Below, piece after piece: positions 8,055-16,948 of a DNA stretch of 64,000 bases; position 1 is the stretch's first letter, and each line of letters begins with the position of its first letter. The DNA comes from Fontivita pretiosa. Its GTDB lineage: Bacteria; Planctomycetota; Phycisphaerae; Tepidisphaerales; Tepidisphaeraceae. Location: assembly GCF_050410795.1 (NCBI RefSeq), contig NZ_CP191258.1, forward strand, positions 5,084,001 through 5,148,000, in the 5' to 3' direction. The notes beneath the pieces were generated by a model, which saw only the letters and a program-made list of their open reading frames with translations, ran no database searches and was not told the DNA's origin. A program made the translations under genes and the position numbers.

Positions 8055-9200
8055 TCAACTCTGTCGTATGCCCGGGGTCGAGGATGCCGTCGGCGTGTTC
8101 AGCGAACCCAGCACCGAATGCGCCACCACCAGCTCTTCCAGCCGCTCGTCCATCGCCTTGCACGCCACCACCGGATCGTAACGCTTCAGCAGGTCGCTCA
8201 GCGCGTACTCGTAACCGTGGTCGTGGTCCAGATGCCACACATCCTGCATGCGTCCGGCCAGCGTGTCCGGCGAGTAGTCGTAGAGGCACGGGCTGTGCAT
8301 CATCTCAGGCATCAGCTCAGCGTAAACCCCGACCTGCGGGCACAGTGCCCAGCAGCCGGCCGCCAGCGCGCGAACCGCCAGATGATCGAACGGCGCACCG
8401 GGCTTTGCACTGAGGAAAATGCCGGACCTGAGCAGGGCTCTGCACTGCCCGATTTCGTCGTTCTCGGAGATGGTGGTTCGGTTCAGGTCCGGCAAGAGTC
8501 CCTCGACCGGGCCGACGGTGAACAGATGGAAATGTTCGCCCCGCCGCTGAAGCATTGCGAATGTCGCGTTCAGCAGCCGCAGATCCGCATCACGGGTCTC
8601 GACGAAGATGTTGCGTTTTTCGCGGCGGATGACCTCGTTGTTCACCAGGTCGTGCATGATCTGCATGTCCACCGGCGGCGGCATGAGCTGGGCTTTGGCG
8701 GCAAGATCAGCCACGGGATTCTGCCCGGAGATCTCATGGTGGCGGTTGACGACGGCAGTGGCGCGGGCCAGGAACGTCCGCAGGTGATAGATGGAGTTGA
8801 ACCAGATCTCGGTGGCGGCCATCGCGGTGTTGAGATTCACCAGGTCCAGCGGTCCGGCCGGCCCATTTTCATCCGGCAACTGATTGCTGTGGAAATAGAC
8901 GACCGAAGGCTTCTTGATGAGCTCGGGATGCAGCCGATGCAGGTCCGCCAGGTTCAGTGCCTCGCTGGTGAACAGCAGGTCGATGCTGCCGGTCCAGTGC
9001 CGCGTGAGCAGCTCGGCGAACCAGACCGACGCCGCCGAGAGCCGCCGCTCGATCCGCCTTGGCGGAAGTTTCAGCAGTGTCCAGCGGTGCCGGCTACAGC
9101 GAATCAGCGTCTCGAGCATGATCCGCCGAATCCCGCCGTAGAACGGCTCCAGGCACAGGATGTCGAGTTGCGTGGACATCGTCTTGGCGACCGTCGCCAT
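8055..9200 (-). CDS. DUF3524 glycosyltransferase (tRNA-queuosine mannosyltransferase-like)
   Basis: 381 residues. The N-terminus carries the DUF3524 signature ILCLEPFYGG followed by RHRWTLLKLPPRRIERRLSA; animal members (GTDC1/QTMAN) mannosylate queuosine in tRNA-Asp. SIDLLFTSEALNLADLHRL and VVYFHSNQLP continue the family pattern, and the C-terminal half is a GT-B, GT4-like donor domain (HFHLFTVG, LSAKPGAPFDHLAVRALAAG). The bacterial activity is inferred from homology. A TATAAT hexamer at 9225-9230 and a weak TTGGGG at 9247-9252 could be its promoter, lying in the short gap to the divergent glycosidase-like gene. Translation could also start at the internal ATG at 9179. Confidence 0.78.
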   Translation of the reverse strand: MATVAKTMSTQLDILCLEPFYGGIRRIMLETLIRCSRHRWTLLKLPPRRIERRLSAASVWFAELLTRHWTGSIDLLFTSEALNLADLHRLHPELIKKPSVVYFHSNQLPDENGPAGPLDLVNLNTAMAATEIWFNSIYHLRTFLARATAVVNRHHEISGQNPVADLAAKAQLMPPPVDMQIMHDLVNNEVIRREKRNIFVETRDADLRLLNATFAMLQRRGEHFHLFTVGPVEGLLPDLNRTTISENDEIGQCRALLRSGIFLSAKPGAPFDHLAVRALAAGCWALCPQVGVYAELMPEMMHSPCLYDYSPDTLAGRMQDVWHLDHDHGYEYALSDLLKRYDPVVACKAMDERLEELVVAHSVLGSLNTPTASSTPGIRQS

Positions 9201-9235
9201 CTTGCACGAAGCGATCGGCTCCGCATTATAAGGCC

Positions 9236-10366
9236 ATGACGCGATTCCCCAAGGGGCCGCGGACGCGCCGCTTGCTGCTCATCGCGCTGCTGTGCCTGCT
9301 TGCTGCTGGCGCTTCGGGCGGCGATGGAAATCCCAACGCATCGGAGCATACTGCTGCCACGACGATGCCCAGCGAATTTGCCGATCAGGTCGTTTCCGAT
9401 TTTGCCCGCCGCCTCGTGCCGGTCGGGCGCATTCTTGAAACCGAAGGATGGTACATCTGGTGTTGCGCGCCAATCGAGGGGCCGGATGGGAAATGCCACG
9501 TCTTCTACTCGCGCTGGCCGGCCGAGCGAAAGATGGGCGGTTGGCTCAACGGCAGCCAGATCGCCCACGCGATCGCCGATTCCCCCGAGGGGCCTTATAC
9601 CTACGTCCAGACCGTGCTGGCGCCGCGCGGGGGCGATTTCTGGGACGCCACCACTTGCCACAATCCACACATCCAGTTTATCGATGGGCAATACTGTCTG
9701 TTCTACATGGGCAACTCCAACGGCCGCACCGACACGAAACGAATCGGTCTGGCGACGGCGGATTCGCTGTCCGGCCCGTGGCGACGACCCGACCGCCCCC
9801 TGCTTGAACCCGGTCCGCCCGGTGCCTGGGACGATCACTGCACCACCAATCCAGCGTTCCTCAAGCACCCCAACGGCCAATACTGGCTCTACTACAAGTC
9901 CTGGAACACCGCAGAATCCGAGCGAGCTTCCGACCCGGCGATCCGCGGAAACCGCAAGTACGGGCTGGCGATCTCCGAACACCTGCAAGGTCCCTACCGA
10001 CGCCACCCGGCCAATCCGATCATCGACTTTTCAACGCTGGGTCAGAATCGTCAGTTCGAGGATGCAGTCGTGTGGCTGGAGGACGGACGCTTCCGCATGA
10101 TCGCGCGCGACATGGGGGTGTTCGATCATGAGGTCGGGCTGTATCTGGAATCTCAGGACAGCCTGCACTGGGGCCAGCCGATGATCGCCTATTTTGCGGC
10201 GCGGCATTACATCAACCAGCCCCCCGCCCCGCCGCACCTGAAGCGTTACGGCCGATTCGAACGCCCGCAACTGCTGCTTCGAAACGGCAAGCCGGCATAC
10301 CTGTTCACCAGTTCGCAGGGTGGGCGATACCAGACCGCATCGGGGTTCGTCTTTCGCATCGAGTGA
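9236..10366 (+). CDS. Secreted glycoside hydrolase-like protein, five-bladed propeller
   Basis: 376 residues with a signal peptide (RRLLLIALLCLLAAGASGGD). The body has the repeating blade pattern of GH43/GH32/GH117-type beta-propellers: GKCHVFYSRWP, NPHIQFIDGQYCLFYMGNSN, GLATADSLSGPW, NPAFLKHPNGQYWLYYKSW and FEDAVVWLEDGRFRMIARD. Acidic residues at blade starts are candidates for catalysis, but the family cannot be fixed by eye. It probably acts on a plant or algal polysaccharide outside the cytoplasm. It is divergent from the DUF3524 gene and convergent with the PrsW-like gene. Confidence 0.75.
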   Translation: MTRFPKGPRTRRLLLIALLCLLAAGASGGDGNPNASEHTAATTMPSEFADQVVSDFARRLVPVGRILETEGWYIWCCAPIEGPDGKCHVFYSRWPAERKMGGWLNGSQIAHAIADSPEGPYTYVQTVLAPRGGDFWDATTCHNPHIQFIDGQYCLFYMGNSNGRTDTKRIGLATADSLSGPWRRPDRPLLEPGPPGAWDDHCTTNPAFLKHPNGQYWLYYKSWNTAESERASDPAIRGNRKYGLAISEHLQGPYRRHPANPIIDFSTLGQNRQFEDAVVWLEDGRFRMIARDMGVFDHEVGLYLESQDSLHWGQPMIAYFAARHYINQPPAPPHLKRYGRFERPQLLLRNGKPAYLFTSSQGGRYQTASGFVFRIE

Positions 10367-10371
10367 ACGCG

Positions 10372-11067
10372 CTACGTGGTGGCCGGCGAAAAAATCCGCC
10401 GCGATCGCTGCTCGGCAATGGTCCACAACCATCGCCAGGCGGTTGTCATGGTGAGCATCACGGCCATGGGCATCAGGCGATACATCGGCGCCTGGCTCGA
10501 TCCGTACGCCGCCGCGTTCCACGCGAAGTGCAGGGTGATCGATAGCCCCAAACAAGCCGTGGCCAGCAGTGGATATCGCTGATGCCTTCCATCCGGGCGG
10601 GCGCCGATTCCCACCGCGAAGCCGACCAGCCCGCCCATCAGCGAGTGTGCGAACAGTCGCACGACCTCCACCCCCAGAGTCTGCAATGTCGGCTGCGAAA
10701 GCCCCAGGTACAGCAGCGATTCTTCCACGGCCATCCCCAGTCCCATCAGCCTCCCGTAGATCAGCCCGTCCATCGGATCGTTGAACTGTCGTCGCAGGAC
10801 CAACCGGGCCAGCAGATAGATCGTGATCAGCTTGCCCCCCTCTTCGATCAATGCGACCAGAGCCGCGCGCGACAGGATCTGATGGCGGCGAAGCTGAGTG
10901 ACCCGAAGCGCCAGATCGTCCATCACGCCGATGACCCACATGGCCGCAAAGCCGACCAGCACCGCCAGGATCACCGCGTGCCAGGGTTCTTTCTCATGAC
11001 GGTCGTAATGGTAGATCCACAGCGCCAGCGCCGCGGCGCACAGAAACGTGAGCGTATAAACCGGCAT
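10372..11067 (-). CDS. PrsW-family intramembrane metalloprotease
   Basis: 231 residues with about seven hydrophobic segments. The PrsW motifs are in order: EE at residues 75-76 (ALIEEGGKL), EE at 115-116 (GLGMAVEESLLY), His141 (RLFAHSLMGGLVGFAVG) and His180 (ITLHFAWNAAA), which would bind zinc inside the membrane. PrsW in Bacillus cleaves the anti-sigma factor RsiW, but other members have different or unknown substrates. The start is set at ATG 11067 because AAGGAGGG lies 11 nt upstream; the longer frame adds an Arg-rich stretch unlike the family. No anti-sigma gene is adjacent. Confidence 0.82.
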   Translation of the reverse strand: MPVYTLTFLCAAALALWIYHYDRHEKEPWHAVILAVLVGFAAMWVIGVMDDLALRVTQLRRHQILSRAALVALIEEGGKLITIYLLARLVLRRQFNDPMDGLIYGRLMGLGMAVEESLLYLGLSQPTLQTLGVEVVRLFAHSLMGGLVGFAVGIGARPDGRHQRYPLLATACLGLSITLHFAWNAAAYGSSQAPMYRLMPMAVMLTMTTAWRWLWTIAEQRSRRIFSPATT

Positions 11068-11190
11068 GTGCGGTCCGACCCTCCTTCCGGCTGTCCGTCC
11101 GCGCGCAAGGGACGCGCGCCGGCCAGGCATGACATACAAAACAAACTCCCGGCGTGTCGGCTCAATGACGTGACTTTGCGGGCGGATGGT

Positions 11191-12213
11191 TTATCGGACG
11201 TCGTGGCTGGTCGCCAGCGCAATCTGCCGACCCTGGTCCCCTACCGCACAGTAAAAGTGATAGACCACCCCCTGCCACTTCAGCACCCATGGCTTGTGCG
11301 CAAAGGTCTGATCCCATGGCTCGCTTGGCTCGACCAGGTGCGGGCCCTGCCAACGCGTCCAGTGCACCAGATCTTTGGAGCACGCGAACGTGTCAAACGC
11401 CTTGGGCTTCCAGACGTGCCCGAAATAGAACATCACCCACAAATCATTCATCCGAACGATCTGCGGATCGCCGCTGATCCCACGCGGGCCATTGTCGATC
11501 ACCGGGCCGTCTCCGTAGCGGGTCCAGTGAACCATGTCGTTGGAGACAGCCATGCCGATGCGCTCTGTGGCGAGTTTGCCTTCCTGCTTGCCGTTGTAGA
11601 ACATGACGAACGGATGGCGGAGCGTCTCGGACTTGTCCCAGATGATGTTGCTCTTGTACAGCGTCTTGCGTTCGAACGGTCGGGCGTCCGGGTCCGAGGG
11701 TTTGAGCACTGGATTCTCCGCCAGTCGCGTCCAGGGGATCGGCTTGTCAGGCGTTCTGGTCCAGGCGATGCCGATCGCCAGCGGATCGGTCTCGTATCCC
11801 TGTAGCGCGCCGCCAAGATAGCTCATCCAATACCGGCCGTCGAACTGCTGGAGCTCGCAGCTTCCGCCCCAGGTGTGATCCACCAGCGCGATGCCGCCAT
11901 CGGCCTGCCAGCGGTCCCAACCGTCTTCCCGGAAAGGCAGGACCTTTCCCAGCGGCCGCCAGTGCAACAGGTCCTCGCTCTCAGCCAGCAGCGTCTCGTA
12001 GCCCACTTTCCGCTGGGTCTGCACGTAGAGCATGTACCACTTACCGTTGAAGCGGTAGACACTGGGGCAATCGAGCATGATGTTGGCCGGATCTTCCGAT
12101 CGCAGCACGATGCCGTACTTGAAGGGCGTTTTGGCTTCCTCGTAGACCGCCTGCATCTGATCGGCGCTGACCTGCTCCGCGTCGCCGACGGCGGGTTGAC
12201 TCGTTTGGCTCAT
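11191..12213 (-). CDS. Glycosidase-like five-bladed beta-propeller protein (cytosolic)
   Basis: 340 residues without a signal peptide, so probably cytoplasmic, unlike its counterpart at 9236. Blades are recognisable by DCPSVYRFNGKWYMLYVQTQ, LLAESEDLLHWRPLGKVLPF, DGRYWMSYLGG, HPFVMFYNGK, GMAVSNDMVHWTRYGDGPVI and GDPQIVRMNDLWVMFYFG. The 'Y.MLYS.D..HW' pattern is shared by GH43, GH32, GH117 and GH130 proteins; I cannot place it among them. A TACACT box sits 7 nt before the start codon with no Shine-Dalgarno sequence. It may work on sugars released by the secreted propeller enzyme nearby (inference). Confidence 0.72.
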   Translation of the reverse strand: MSQTSQPAVGDAEQVSADQMQAVYEEAKTPFKYGIVLRSEDPANIMLDCPSVYRFNGKWYMLYVQTQRKVGYETLLAESEDLLHWRPLGKVLPFREDGWDRWQADGGIALVDHTWGGSCELQQFDGRYWMSYLGGALQGYETDPLAIGIAWTRTPDKPIPWTRLAENPVLKPSDPDARPFERKTLYKSNIIWDKSETLRHPFVMFYNGKQEGKLATERIGMAVSNDMVHWTRYGDGPVIDNGPRGISGDPQIVRMNDLWVMFYFGHVWKPKAFDTFACSKDLVHWTRWQGPHLVEPSEPWDQTFAHKPWVLKWQGVVYHFYCAVGDQGRQIALATSHDVR

Positions 12214-12332
12214 GGCCCAGAGTGTAGCAGCTTCAACTCGGCAGTCGTAACGGCAGGCTGAGTGCCCTGCCCCAGAAGCTAAACGCTATGCTGGAAGTCC
12301 TTATCCACTCCGCTTTTAAGGCAGGAAGACAC

Positions 12333-12403
12333 TGGAGCCATGGGGATTTGAACCCCAAATTCCACCATGCCATGGTGGCGTGATCCCATTTCACTATGGC
12401 CCC
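12333..12403 (-). tRNA. tRNA-Ala (anticodon GGC)
   Basis: A 71-nt cloverleaf. The acceptor arm pairs GGGGCCA with TGGCTCC and contains a G3:U70 wobble pair, the main alanine identity element. D arm GTG/CAC with G18G19 in the loop; anticodon stem CCACC/GGTGG with loop ATGGCAT, giving GGC; four-base variable region; T arm TGGGG/CCCCA with loop TTCAAAT. The discriminator is A73. CCA is not encoded, so it must be added after transcription. Confidence 0.95.
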
Positions 12404-12428
12404 GAAGCGTTGGGCTGCGTGACATAAG

Positions 12429-12456
12429 ACTTTATCGGTCAACCCGGATATGTCAA
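12429..12456 (-). promoter_or_regulatory. Candidate sigma-70 promoter of tRNA-Ala
   Basis: On the minus strand a perfect -35 TTGACA (12451-12456) is followed after 16 nt by TAAAGT (12429-12434). The -10 ends 25 nt before the tRNA 5' end. No other gene lies between, so it probably drives the tRNA. Confidence 0.5.
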
Positions 12457-12659
12457 GGCAAGGAAACTGACCGTCCCATACCGATGCGGCCGATAAAAGG
12501 TAGAGGTTGCCGAGTTTCGCAGTCGTGGCAGGCGAAAAGTTCGCCGGGCGCGGATTTTTCGCATTGCGGCGACATCGGGTCTGCCCCTAACCTCTGGACT
12601 TTCGCGCTTCACGCTCTGCCAATCGCAACAAGGGAACCACCGGGAAGGACGGCGGGATC

Positions 12660-14165
12660 ATGGCCCTTGCATTACACACCCGATCGACCCTCGACGACGC
12701 GGATCGCCTCGCGCAACCGTCGCAGCCACCCCGCCGCGAGCATACCGGTTCGGGTACGGTGCTGCTGCTGATAGCCTTGGCAGCCGCGGGGATGTTGCTT
12801 CTGAGCACTCTGAGGCATTACCTGCTGCGATCCAGCGCATTTGATCTGGGGTTCTTCGATCAGGCGATCTATCTGATCAGCCAGGGGCAGACGCCGATCT
12901 CTTCCCTGCACAACTTCCACGTGCTGGCGGATCATGCCTCGATCATTCTCTATCCATTGGCCGTGCTGTACCTGCTCTGGCCGGACCCGCACATGTTGCT
13001 GGCGGCGCAGGCGGTAGCATTGGCTGCGGGCGCCTGGCCGCTGTGGAGGCTTGCCCGGCAAGCCGGGCTGGAACACGGACAGGCGACCGCATTGGCGGCG
13101 GCTTACCTGATGTACCCGGTCGTGTTGGCCTCCAGCCTGTTTGACTTCCATCCCGATGTGTTCGTCCTGCCAGCCCTGCTGTGGGCCATCCTCTTTGCAC
13201 GCCAAAAACGCCCGATCCCATTCTTGCTGGCCATTGCCGTCGCGCTATCGTGCAAGGCAATCTTCGCGCTGACGGTCGCCGCGATGGGCATGTGGCTGCT
13301 GGTAGCCGAACGACAACGGTTCTTTGGCATCGCCGCGATCGTCGCGGGCGTCGTTTGGTTCTTCATCGCTGCCAAACTGATCGTCCCCTGGTTCGGCGCT
13401 GGCCGTACACTTTCAGGGCTTTGGTACTACGACCATCTCGGCGACAGCGTCCTGGAAATCGCGCTCAGCCCCCTGCTCAAGCCCTCGCTCGTGCTGGCGC
13501 ATCTGTTTTCGCTTGGCTCACTGAAGTATCTGATCATCCTGGCCACGCCGCTGATCTGGGGATTGTGGCCGACCAGACTCTGGCCGATGCTCGCGGCGTT
13601 GCCGACCATCCTGCTGAACCTGCTGTCGGACAACCACGCGCAGCGCAGCCCTTTTTACCATTACTCTCTTCCTATCGTGCCCTTCCTGTTCACGTCGGTG
13701 ATCCTGGCGATGTCGTCTCAGCGCGCCTGGCTGACCAAAAGCCAGGCGATCGTCGGCTGGTCGGTCATGCTGCTGGTGCTCGGAATGCTTGCGCGGGTCA
13801 GCAGAGTAAGCGGCGATCATGCCTTCGACTGGTACAGCCTCGAGCACACTCGCCAGGCCATCGCGCGGATCCGCGGCGACGGGCACGTGCTGACCAGCGC
13901 CGAGGTGGTGCCGCACGTCAGTCGCCGGGCGGTTGTCGATTACATCGGCGGCGTGGTGCCGCTGCGCGACCTGAGTGAGTACGACTACGTGCTGATCAAC
14001 ACGCGGCACCAGAGCCTGGAGCCCTATGATCGCGTCGTCTCGCAGGTCCTGACCGCCGCGATCACCTCCCACCAGTTCCATCCCGAGTACGTCGCGCCGG
14101 ACGTGTTCCTGTTTCGCCGCATCGAGCCCGCGGCCGCCGTAGTGCAATTGGCCAGAAGCGAATGA
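12660..14165 (+). CDS. DUF2079 polytopic membrane protein
   Basis: 501 residues, roughly ten to twelve transmembrane helices after a short cytosolic N-terminus. The first extracytoplasmic loop carries the DUF2079 hallmark: SAFDLGFFDQAIYLISQGQ, then HVLADHASIILYPLAVLYLL. VLASSLFDFHPDVF is a second conserved loop, and the soluble C-terminal part begins near ITSHQFHPEYVAPDVFLFRR. The family is distantly related to GT-C glycosyltransferases; activity is not established. The start at ATG 12660 follows AAGGAC. No neighbouring gene points to its substrate. Confidence 0.82.
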   Translation: MALALHTRSTLDDADRLAQPSQPPRREHTGSGTVLLLIALAAAGMLLLSTLRHYLLRSSAFDLGFFDQAIYLISQGQTPISSLHNFHVLADHASIILYPLAVLYLLWPDPHMLLAAQAVALAAGAWPLWRLARQAGLEHGQATALAAAYLMYPVVLASSLFDFHPDVFVLPALLWAILFARQKRPIPFLLAIAVALSCKAIFALTVAAMGMWLLVAERQRFFGIAAIVAGVVWFFIAAKLIVPWFGAGRTLSGLWYYDHLGDSVLEIALSPLLKPSLVLAHLFSLGSLKYLIILATPLIWGLWPTRLWPMLAALPTILLNLLSDNHAQRSPFYHYSLPIVPFLFTSVILAMSSQRAWLTKSQAIVGWSVMLLVLGMLARVSRVSGDHAFDWYSLEHTRQAIARIRGDGHVLTSAEVVPHVSRRAVVDYIGGVVPLRDLSEYDYVLINTRHQSLEPYDRVVSQVLTAAITSHQFHPEYVAPDVFLFRRIEPAAAVVQLARSE

Positions 14166-14211
14166 CTCGGATGATCCATCGGCCCGTGCCGCATCCCGCG
14201 TATCGATCGGG

Positions 14212-14484
14212 TCAAATCACCTGCACGATCTGAAGATCGGTGATCTGCCGCGGATCAAAGTCGATTCGCTGCTCGATCTTCCCGGCCAGGCCGGACCTGT
14301 CGGTGGCCACGATCCAGCCCTGTTCGATGATCAACTCCTCGATGACTCGCCCGCCTACGAGAGTTGCGCGGCAGACGGCGGTGTACTTTCGTTTGGGCAC
14401 GCCGTGTGCGACCAGAAACTGCCGCCACTCCTGCGGCAGCGGTTTGGCAAGACGATTACGCGGCGGATCCTTGGAGTGCATCAT
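14212..14484 (-). CDS. Small conserved-looking protein coupled to dus
   Basis: 90 residues, no signal peptide or membrane helix. Its ATG overlaps the stop of the dihydrouridine synthase gene (ATGA), a strong sign of translational coupling. The N-terminus is basic (KDPPRNRLAKPLPQEWRQFL), and the rest predicts as a small alpha/beta domain (YTAVCRATLVGGRVIEELII, DFDPRQITDLQIVQVI). No family recognised. The coupling suggests a role near tRNA or nucleic acid metabolism, but that is inference. Confidence 0.55.
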   Translation of the reverse strand: MMHSKDPPRNRLAKPLPQEWRQFLVAHGVPKRKYTAVCRATLVGGRVIEELIIEQGWIVATDRSGLAGKIEQRIDFDPRQITDLQIVQVI

Positions 14485-15581
14485 GCCGGAACGTCGCAGG
14501 ACTGCATCTCGGCGCCCTCATTCACCTCGTCGGCGGCGAGCGGATCCGGCCAAACGCCCGGACCGTCGGCAGCATACCACTTGGCCAGCACGTTGTTCCA
14601 GTCGCGCAGGCTGCGCACGTTGATGAAATCGCTTTTCACTTCCGCGGCGTTGGGGTGGAAACGCGCGTACTTGATGCCCATCTTGCGCATGCGCCGCCCG
14701 GCCAGTTGCTCGCCGTGAATCTGCATCGCGATGGCAAAGTGCTCCCAGAGCACATCCCGCTGCTCATGAACGCTCGGCGGTTCGAGGACGGCAGTCTTCG
14801 GCGAATGCTCGGGCACACCGCCAGTTGTCGTCCGCAATACCTGCTCGGCCTGACGGAAAATCCACGGGTTCCCGATCGCGCCGCGGGCGATCCAGACGAT
14901 GTCCACGCCGGTCTCGATCAGCATTCGCACCGCGTCTGTGGCGCTGAACACATCGCCACTGCCCAGGATCGTCTTGCCGGGATACTGCGACCTGATGCGG
15001 CGCAGGAACTCCCAGCGGCTGCGGCCGTTGTATTTCTGCTCGACAGTTCGTGCATGGACGCGCACGGCGGCATAACCGAGCGACCAGGCGGTTTCGACGA
15101 TCTGATGGAACTGTTCAACGGACTCACTCGAATCATCGAACCCGCGACGCAGGCTCACGGTCGTCGGCACGTGCGGCGGCAGCGCGTCACGCACCGCCTT
15201 GAGGATCGCCACCGCGCGCGCAACATCGCGGAGCATGTGCCCGCCCCGGGCCTTGTTCTTGATCTTCTTCACCGGGCAGGCAAAGTTGAGGTCGATCACG
15301 TCATAGCGATGTTCGGCCAGAATCCTCGCTGCACGGGCCATCGTGTCCGGCTCGCTGCCAATGATCTGCCCGGCCACGGGATGGTCCTCGTCGTTGATGT
15401 CGATCGACCTTTTCAATCCCAATCCGCCGGCCAGCAGAATCGTATCCAGCAACGCTTCGGTGACGGCATAGGGGCATCCGCGGCGGCGCGCCACCAGGCG
15501 CATGGCGCGGTCGCTGTAGCCAGCAAGGCCGGCCTGGCAGAACGGCGTCGCAAGCTGAATCGGTCCGATCCGCATGTTCAC
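14481..15581 (-). CDS. dus: tRNA-dihydrouridine synthase
   Basis: 366 residues, FMN-dependent TIM-barrel enzyme that reduces uridines in the tRNA D-loop. Motifs: ATPFCQAGLAGYSDRAMRLV at the N-terminus, DVIDLNFACPVKKI with the catalytic Cys, RVHARTVEQKYNGRSRWEFL in the FMN phosphate region, GSGDVFSATDA and WIARGAIGNPWIF. It is longer than the minimal DusB fold at the C-terminus. Either GTG 15581 or ATG 15575 may be the start, with GGGCGGG upstream. Which Dus subclass and target position cannot be decided here. Confidence 0.9.
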   Translation of the reverse strand: MNMRIGPIQLATPFCQAGLAGYSDRAMRLVARRRGCPYAVTEALLDTILLAGGLGLKRSIDINDEDHPVAGQIIGSEPDTMARAARILAEHRYDVIDLNFACPVKKIKNKARGGHMLRDVARAVAILKAVRDALPPHVPTTVSLRRGFDDSSESVEQFHQIVETAWSLGYAAVRVHARTVEQKYNGRSRWEFLRRIRSQYPGKTILGSGDVFSATDAVRMLIETGVDIVWIARGAIGNPWIFRQAEQVLRTTTGGVPEHSPKTAVLEPPSVHEQRDVLWEHFAIAMQIHGEQLAGRRMRKMGIKYARFHPNAAEVKSDFINVRSLRDWNNVLAKWYAADGPGVWPDPLAADEVNEGAEMQSCDVPA

Positions 15582-15698
15582 ACCCGCCCATCACTGAAGC
15601 TGGCATGCTGTCCGCCTGGCCCGGCGCACATCCACGCCGCGGCACACGAGCACAGTCGGAAGATTTCTGGCATGTTGAACTGTATGACACCTTCCGTG

Positions 15699-16052
15699 TC
15701 AACACAGCGGAAAAGGCGGTTGAGCCAGCGGCCGGGCCGCAAGCGACATCATCGCCCAGGGATCATCGTCGCCGGCCACACGATTGGTGCGGATCAGTCC
15801 GCACTGCTGACAACGATGGATGATCGCCCACTCGCCGTCGCGCCGCACCCACACGCCGATCGGTTCCATCTTCCCTCCGCAGCTCTGGAGCCGATCGCCG
15901 GGGCCAATATCCACGTGCAGGCTCCACAGGCAAAACGGGCAGTGGTTGCGGTGACGGGTGCCGCAGGCATGCGGGCTGACCTGCCGGCCGCAATTTCGAC
16001 AGACAAACCCATCGCTCGATCCACGTCGGATCGGCTTGCGATCGTAGCTCAC
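15699..16052 (-). CDS. RNHCP-domain zinc-binding protein
   Basis: 117 residues. It contains the eponymous motif in TRHRNHCPFCLWSLHVD, preceded by FVCRNCGRQVSP and followed by HRCQQCGLIRTNR, so three Cys-x2-Cys units are available to bind zinc. The RNHCP family is small and functionally uncharacterised. The GTG start is preceded by GAGGTAAC. No operon partner; the peroxiredoxin gene lies about 310 bp further upstream on the same strand and is too distant to infer a link. Confidence 0.8.
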   Translation of the reverse strand: MSYDRKPIRRGSSDGFVCRNCGRQVSPHACGTRHRNHCPFCLWSLHVDIGPGDRLQSCGGKMEPIGVWVRRDGEWAIIHRCQQCGLIRTNRVAGDDDPWAMMSLAARPLAQPPFPLC

Positions 16053-16363
16053 GGGAAGTTACCTCGATTCAACAGGACAGGCGGATCACAGGCAACAGCG
16101 ATCACCGCCCTGCCGGGATGGGTCGGCCTGAAACGGCCCGGCGGCACGCCAGAGCCGCGCCGGGTGTTGAGCTTCGGTTGTATCGAGGCAAACGCCCGGC
16201 GCCTCTACGAGGCGTGTGATCGCAGGAAGCTGTGCCGGGCCGCAAGCATCAAGTAACCTTTCCCACGCCCCCAGTTACCCAGGATGATATTCACCCGCAA
16301 CACGAAGGCAAGCGCCACGCGGTTTCGCGGCAGGCACGTGCCCGGATTTCCGTGCCGCTATGG
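16053..16363. other. Intergenic stretch without recognisable gene
   Basis: About 310 bp between the RNHCP gene and the peroxiredoxin gene. An open frame on the plus strand crosses it, but that frame is a shadow of dus and the RNHCP gene. A short hairpin (GCCTC/GAGGC near 16200-16212) is present but has no T-tract on either side. Nothing else noted. Confidence 0.5.
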
Positions 16364-16825
16364 TCAACCGGCCACAGCTCTGGCCAGCTCTTCGACTTTG
16401 CGCGCTTCTTTTGTGGGTTGCTCGTGCCAGTGCGCGATGCGCCCGTCCTTGTCGATCACCACCGTGCCGCGCTTCGAGCAGTTGTACGGCAGTTCGCCCA
16501 TGAACAGGTTGTACGCCTTGCTCACGCTGCGCGTCACGTCGCTGAGCAGGTCGTAGGGGATCTTATACTGTTTCTTGAACGCCGCGTGACAGAATGGGCT
16601 GTCGCAGCTCACGCCGAACACCACCGCGTCTTCCGCCCCGGCGATCTTCGGTAACTGCGGACCGAACTCGCAATGCTCCTGTGTGCACACCGGGCTGAAA
16701 TCCATCGGGTAGAACAGCAGCACGACCTTCTTTTTCCCGAGGAAATCCGACAGCCGAACCGTCTGCCTGTCCTGATTCATCATCTCAAAGTCCGGGGCCG
16801 GATCGCCGACCTTCAAATCTGCCAT
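16364..16825 (-). CDS. Peroxiredoxin (AhpC/TSA, Bcp/AhpE-like)
   Basis: 153 residues, thioredoxin fold. The peroxidatic site reads LLFYPMDFSPVCTQEHCEFG with Cys47; Ser replaces the usual Thr before it. Further Cys residues at 52, 74 and 79 could resolve the sulfenate, so this may be an atypical 2-Cys enzyme. It reduces hydrogen peroxide and organic hydroperoxides using a thiol donor in the cytosol. The start at ATG 16825 has AAGGAG 9 nt upstream. Divergent from the DUF2103 gene. Confidence 0.9.
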   Translation of the reverse strand: MADLKVGDPAPDFEMMNQDRQTVRLSDFLGKKKVVLLFYPMDFSPVCTQEHCEFGPQLPKIAGAEDAVVFGVSCDSPFCHAAFKKQYKIPYDLLSDVTRSVSKAYNLFMGELPYNCSKRGTVVIDKDGRIAHWHEQPTKEARKVEELARAVAG

Positions 16826-16948
16826 GCGTCAAGCTCCTTGCGTGTAGGTTGTGGATTGGTCGATCCTAGCCGTGACGATGCGGCGGGGCAAACCGGATGC
16901 AGAGCCACAGTCCTGGCGCCGCGCCCCGCGGGGCGTATAATCCGCCTG

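Noticed and set aside
14364..16256. 630-codon open frame on the plus strand
   Set aside because: Antisense to dus and the RNHCP gene, both of which have clear family motifs.
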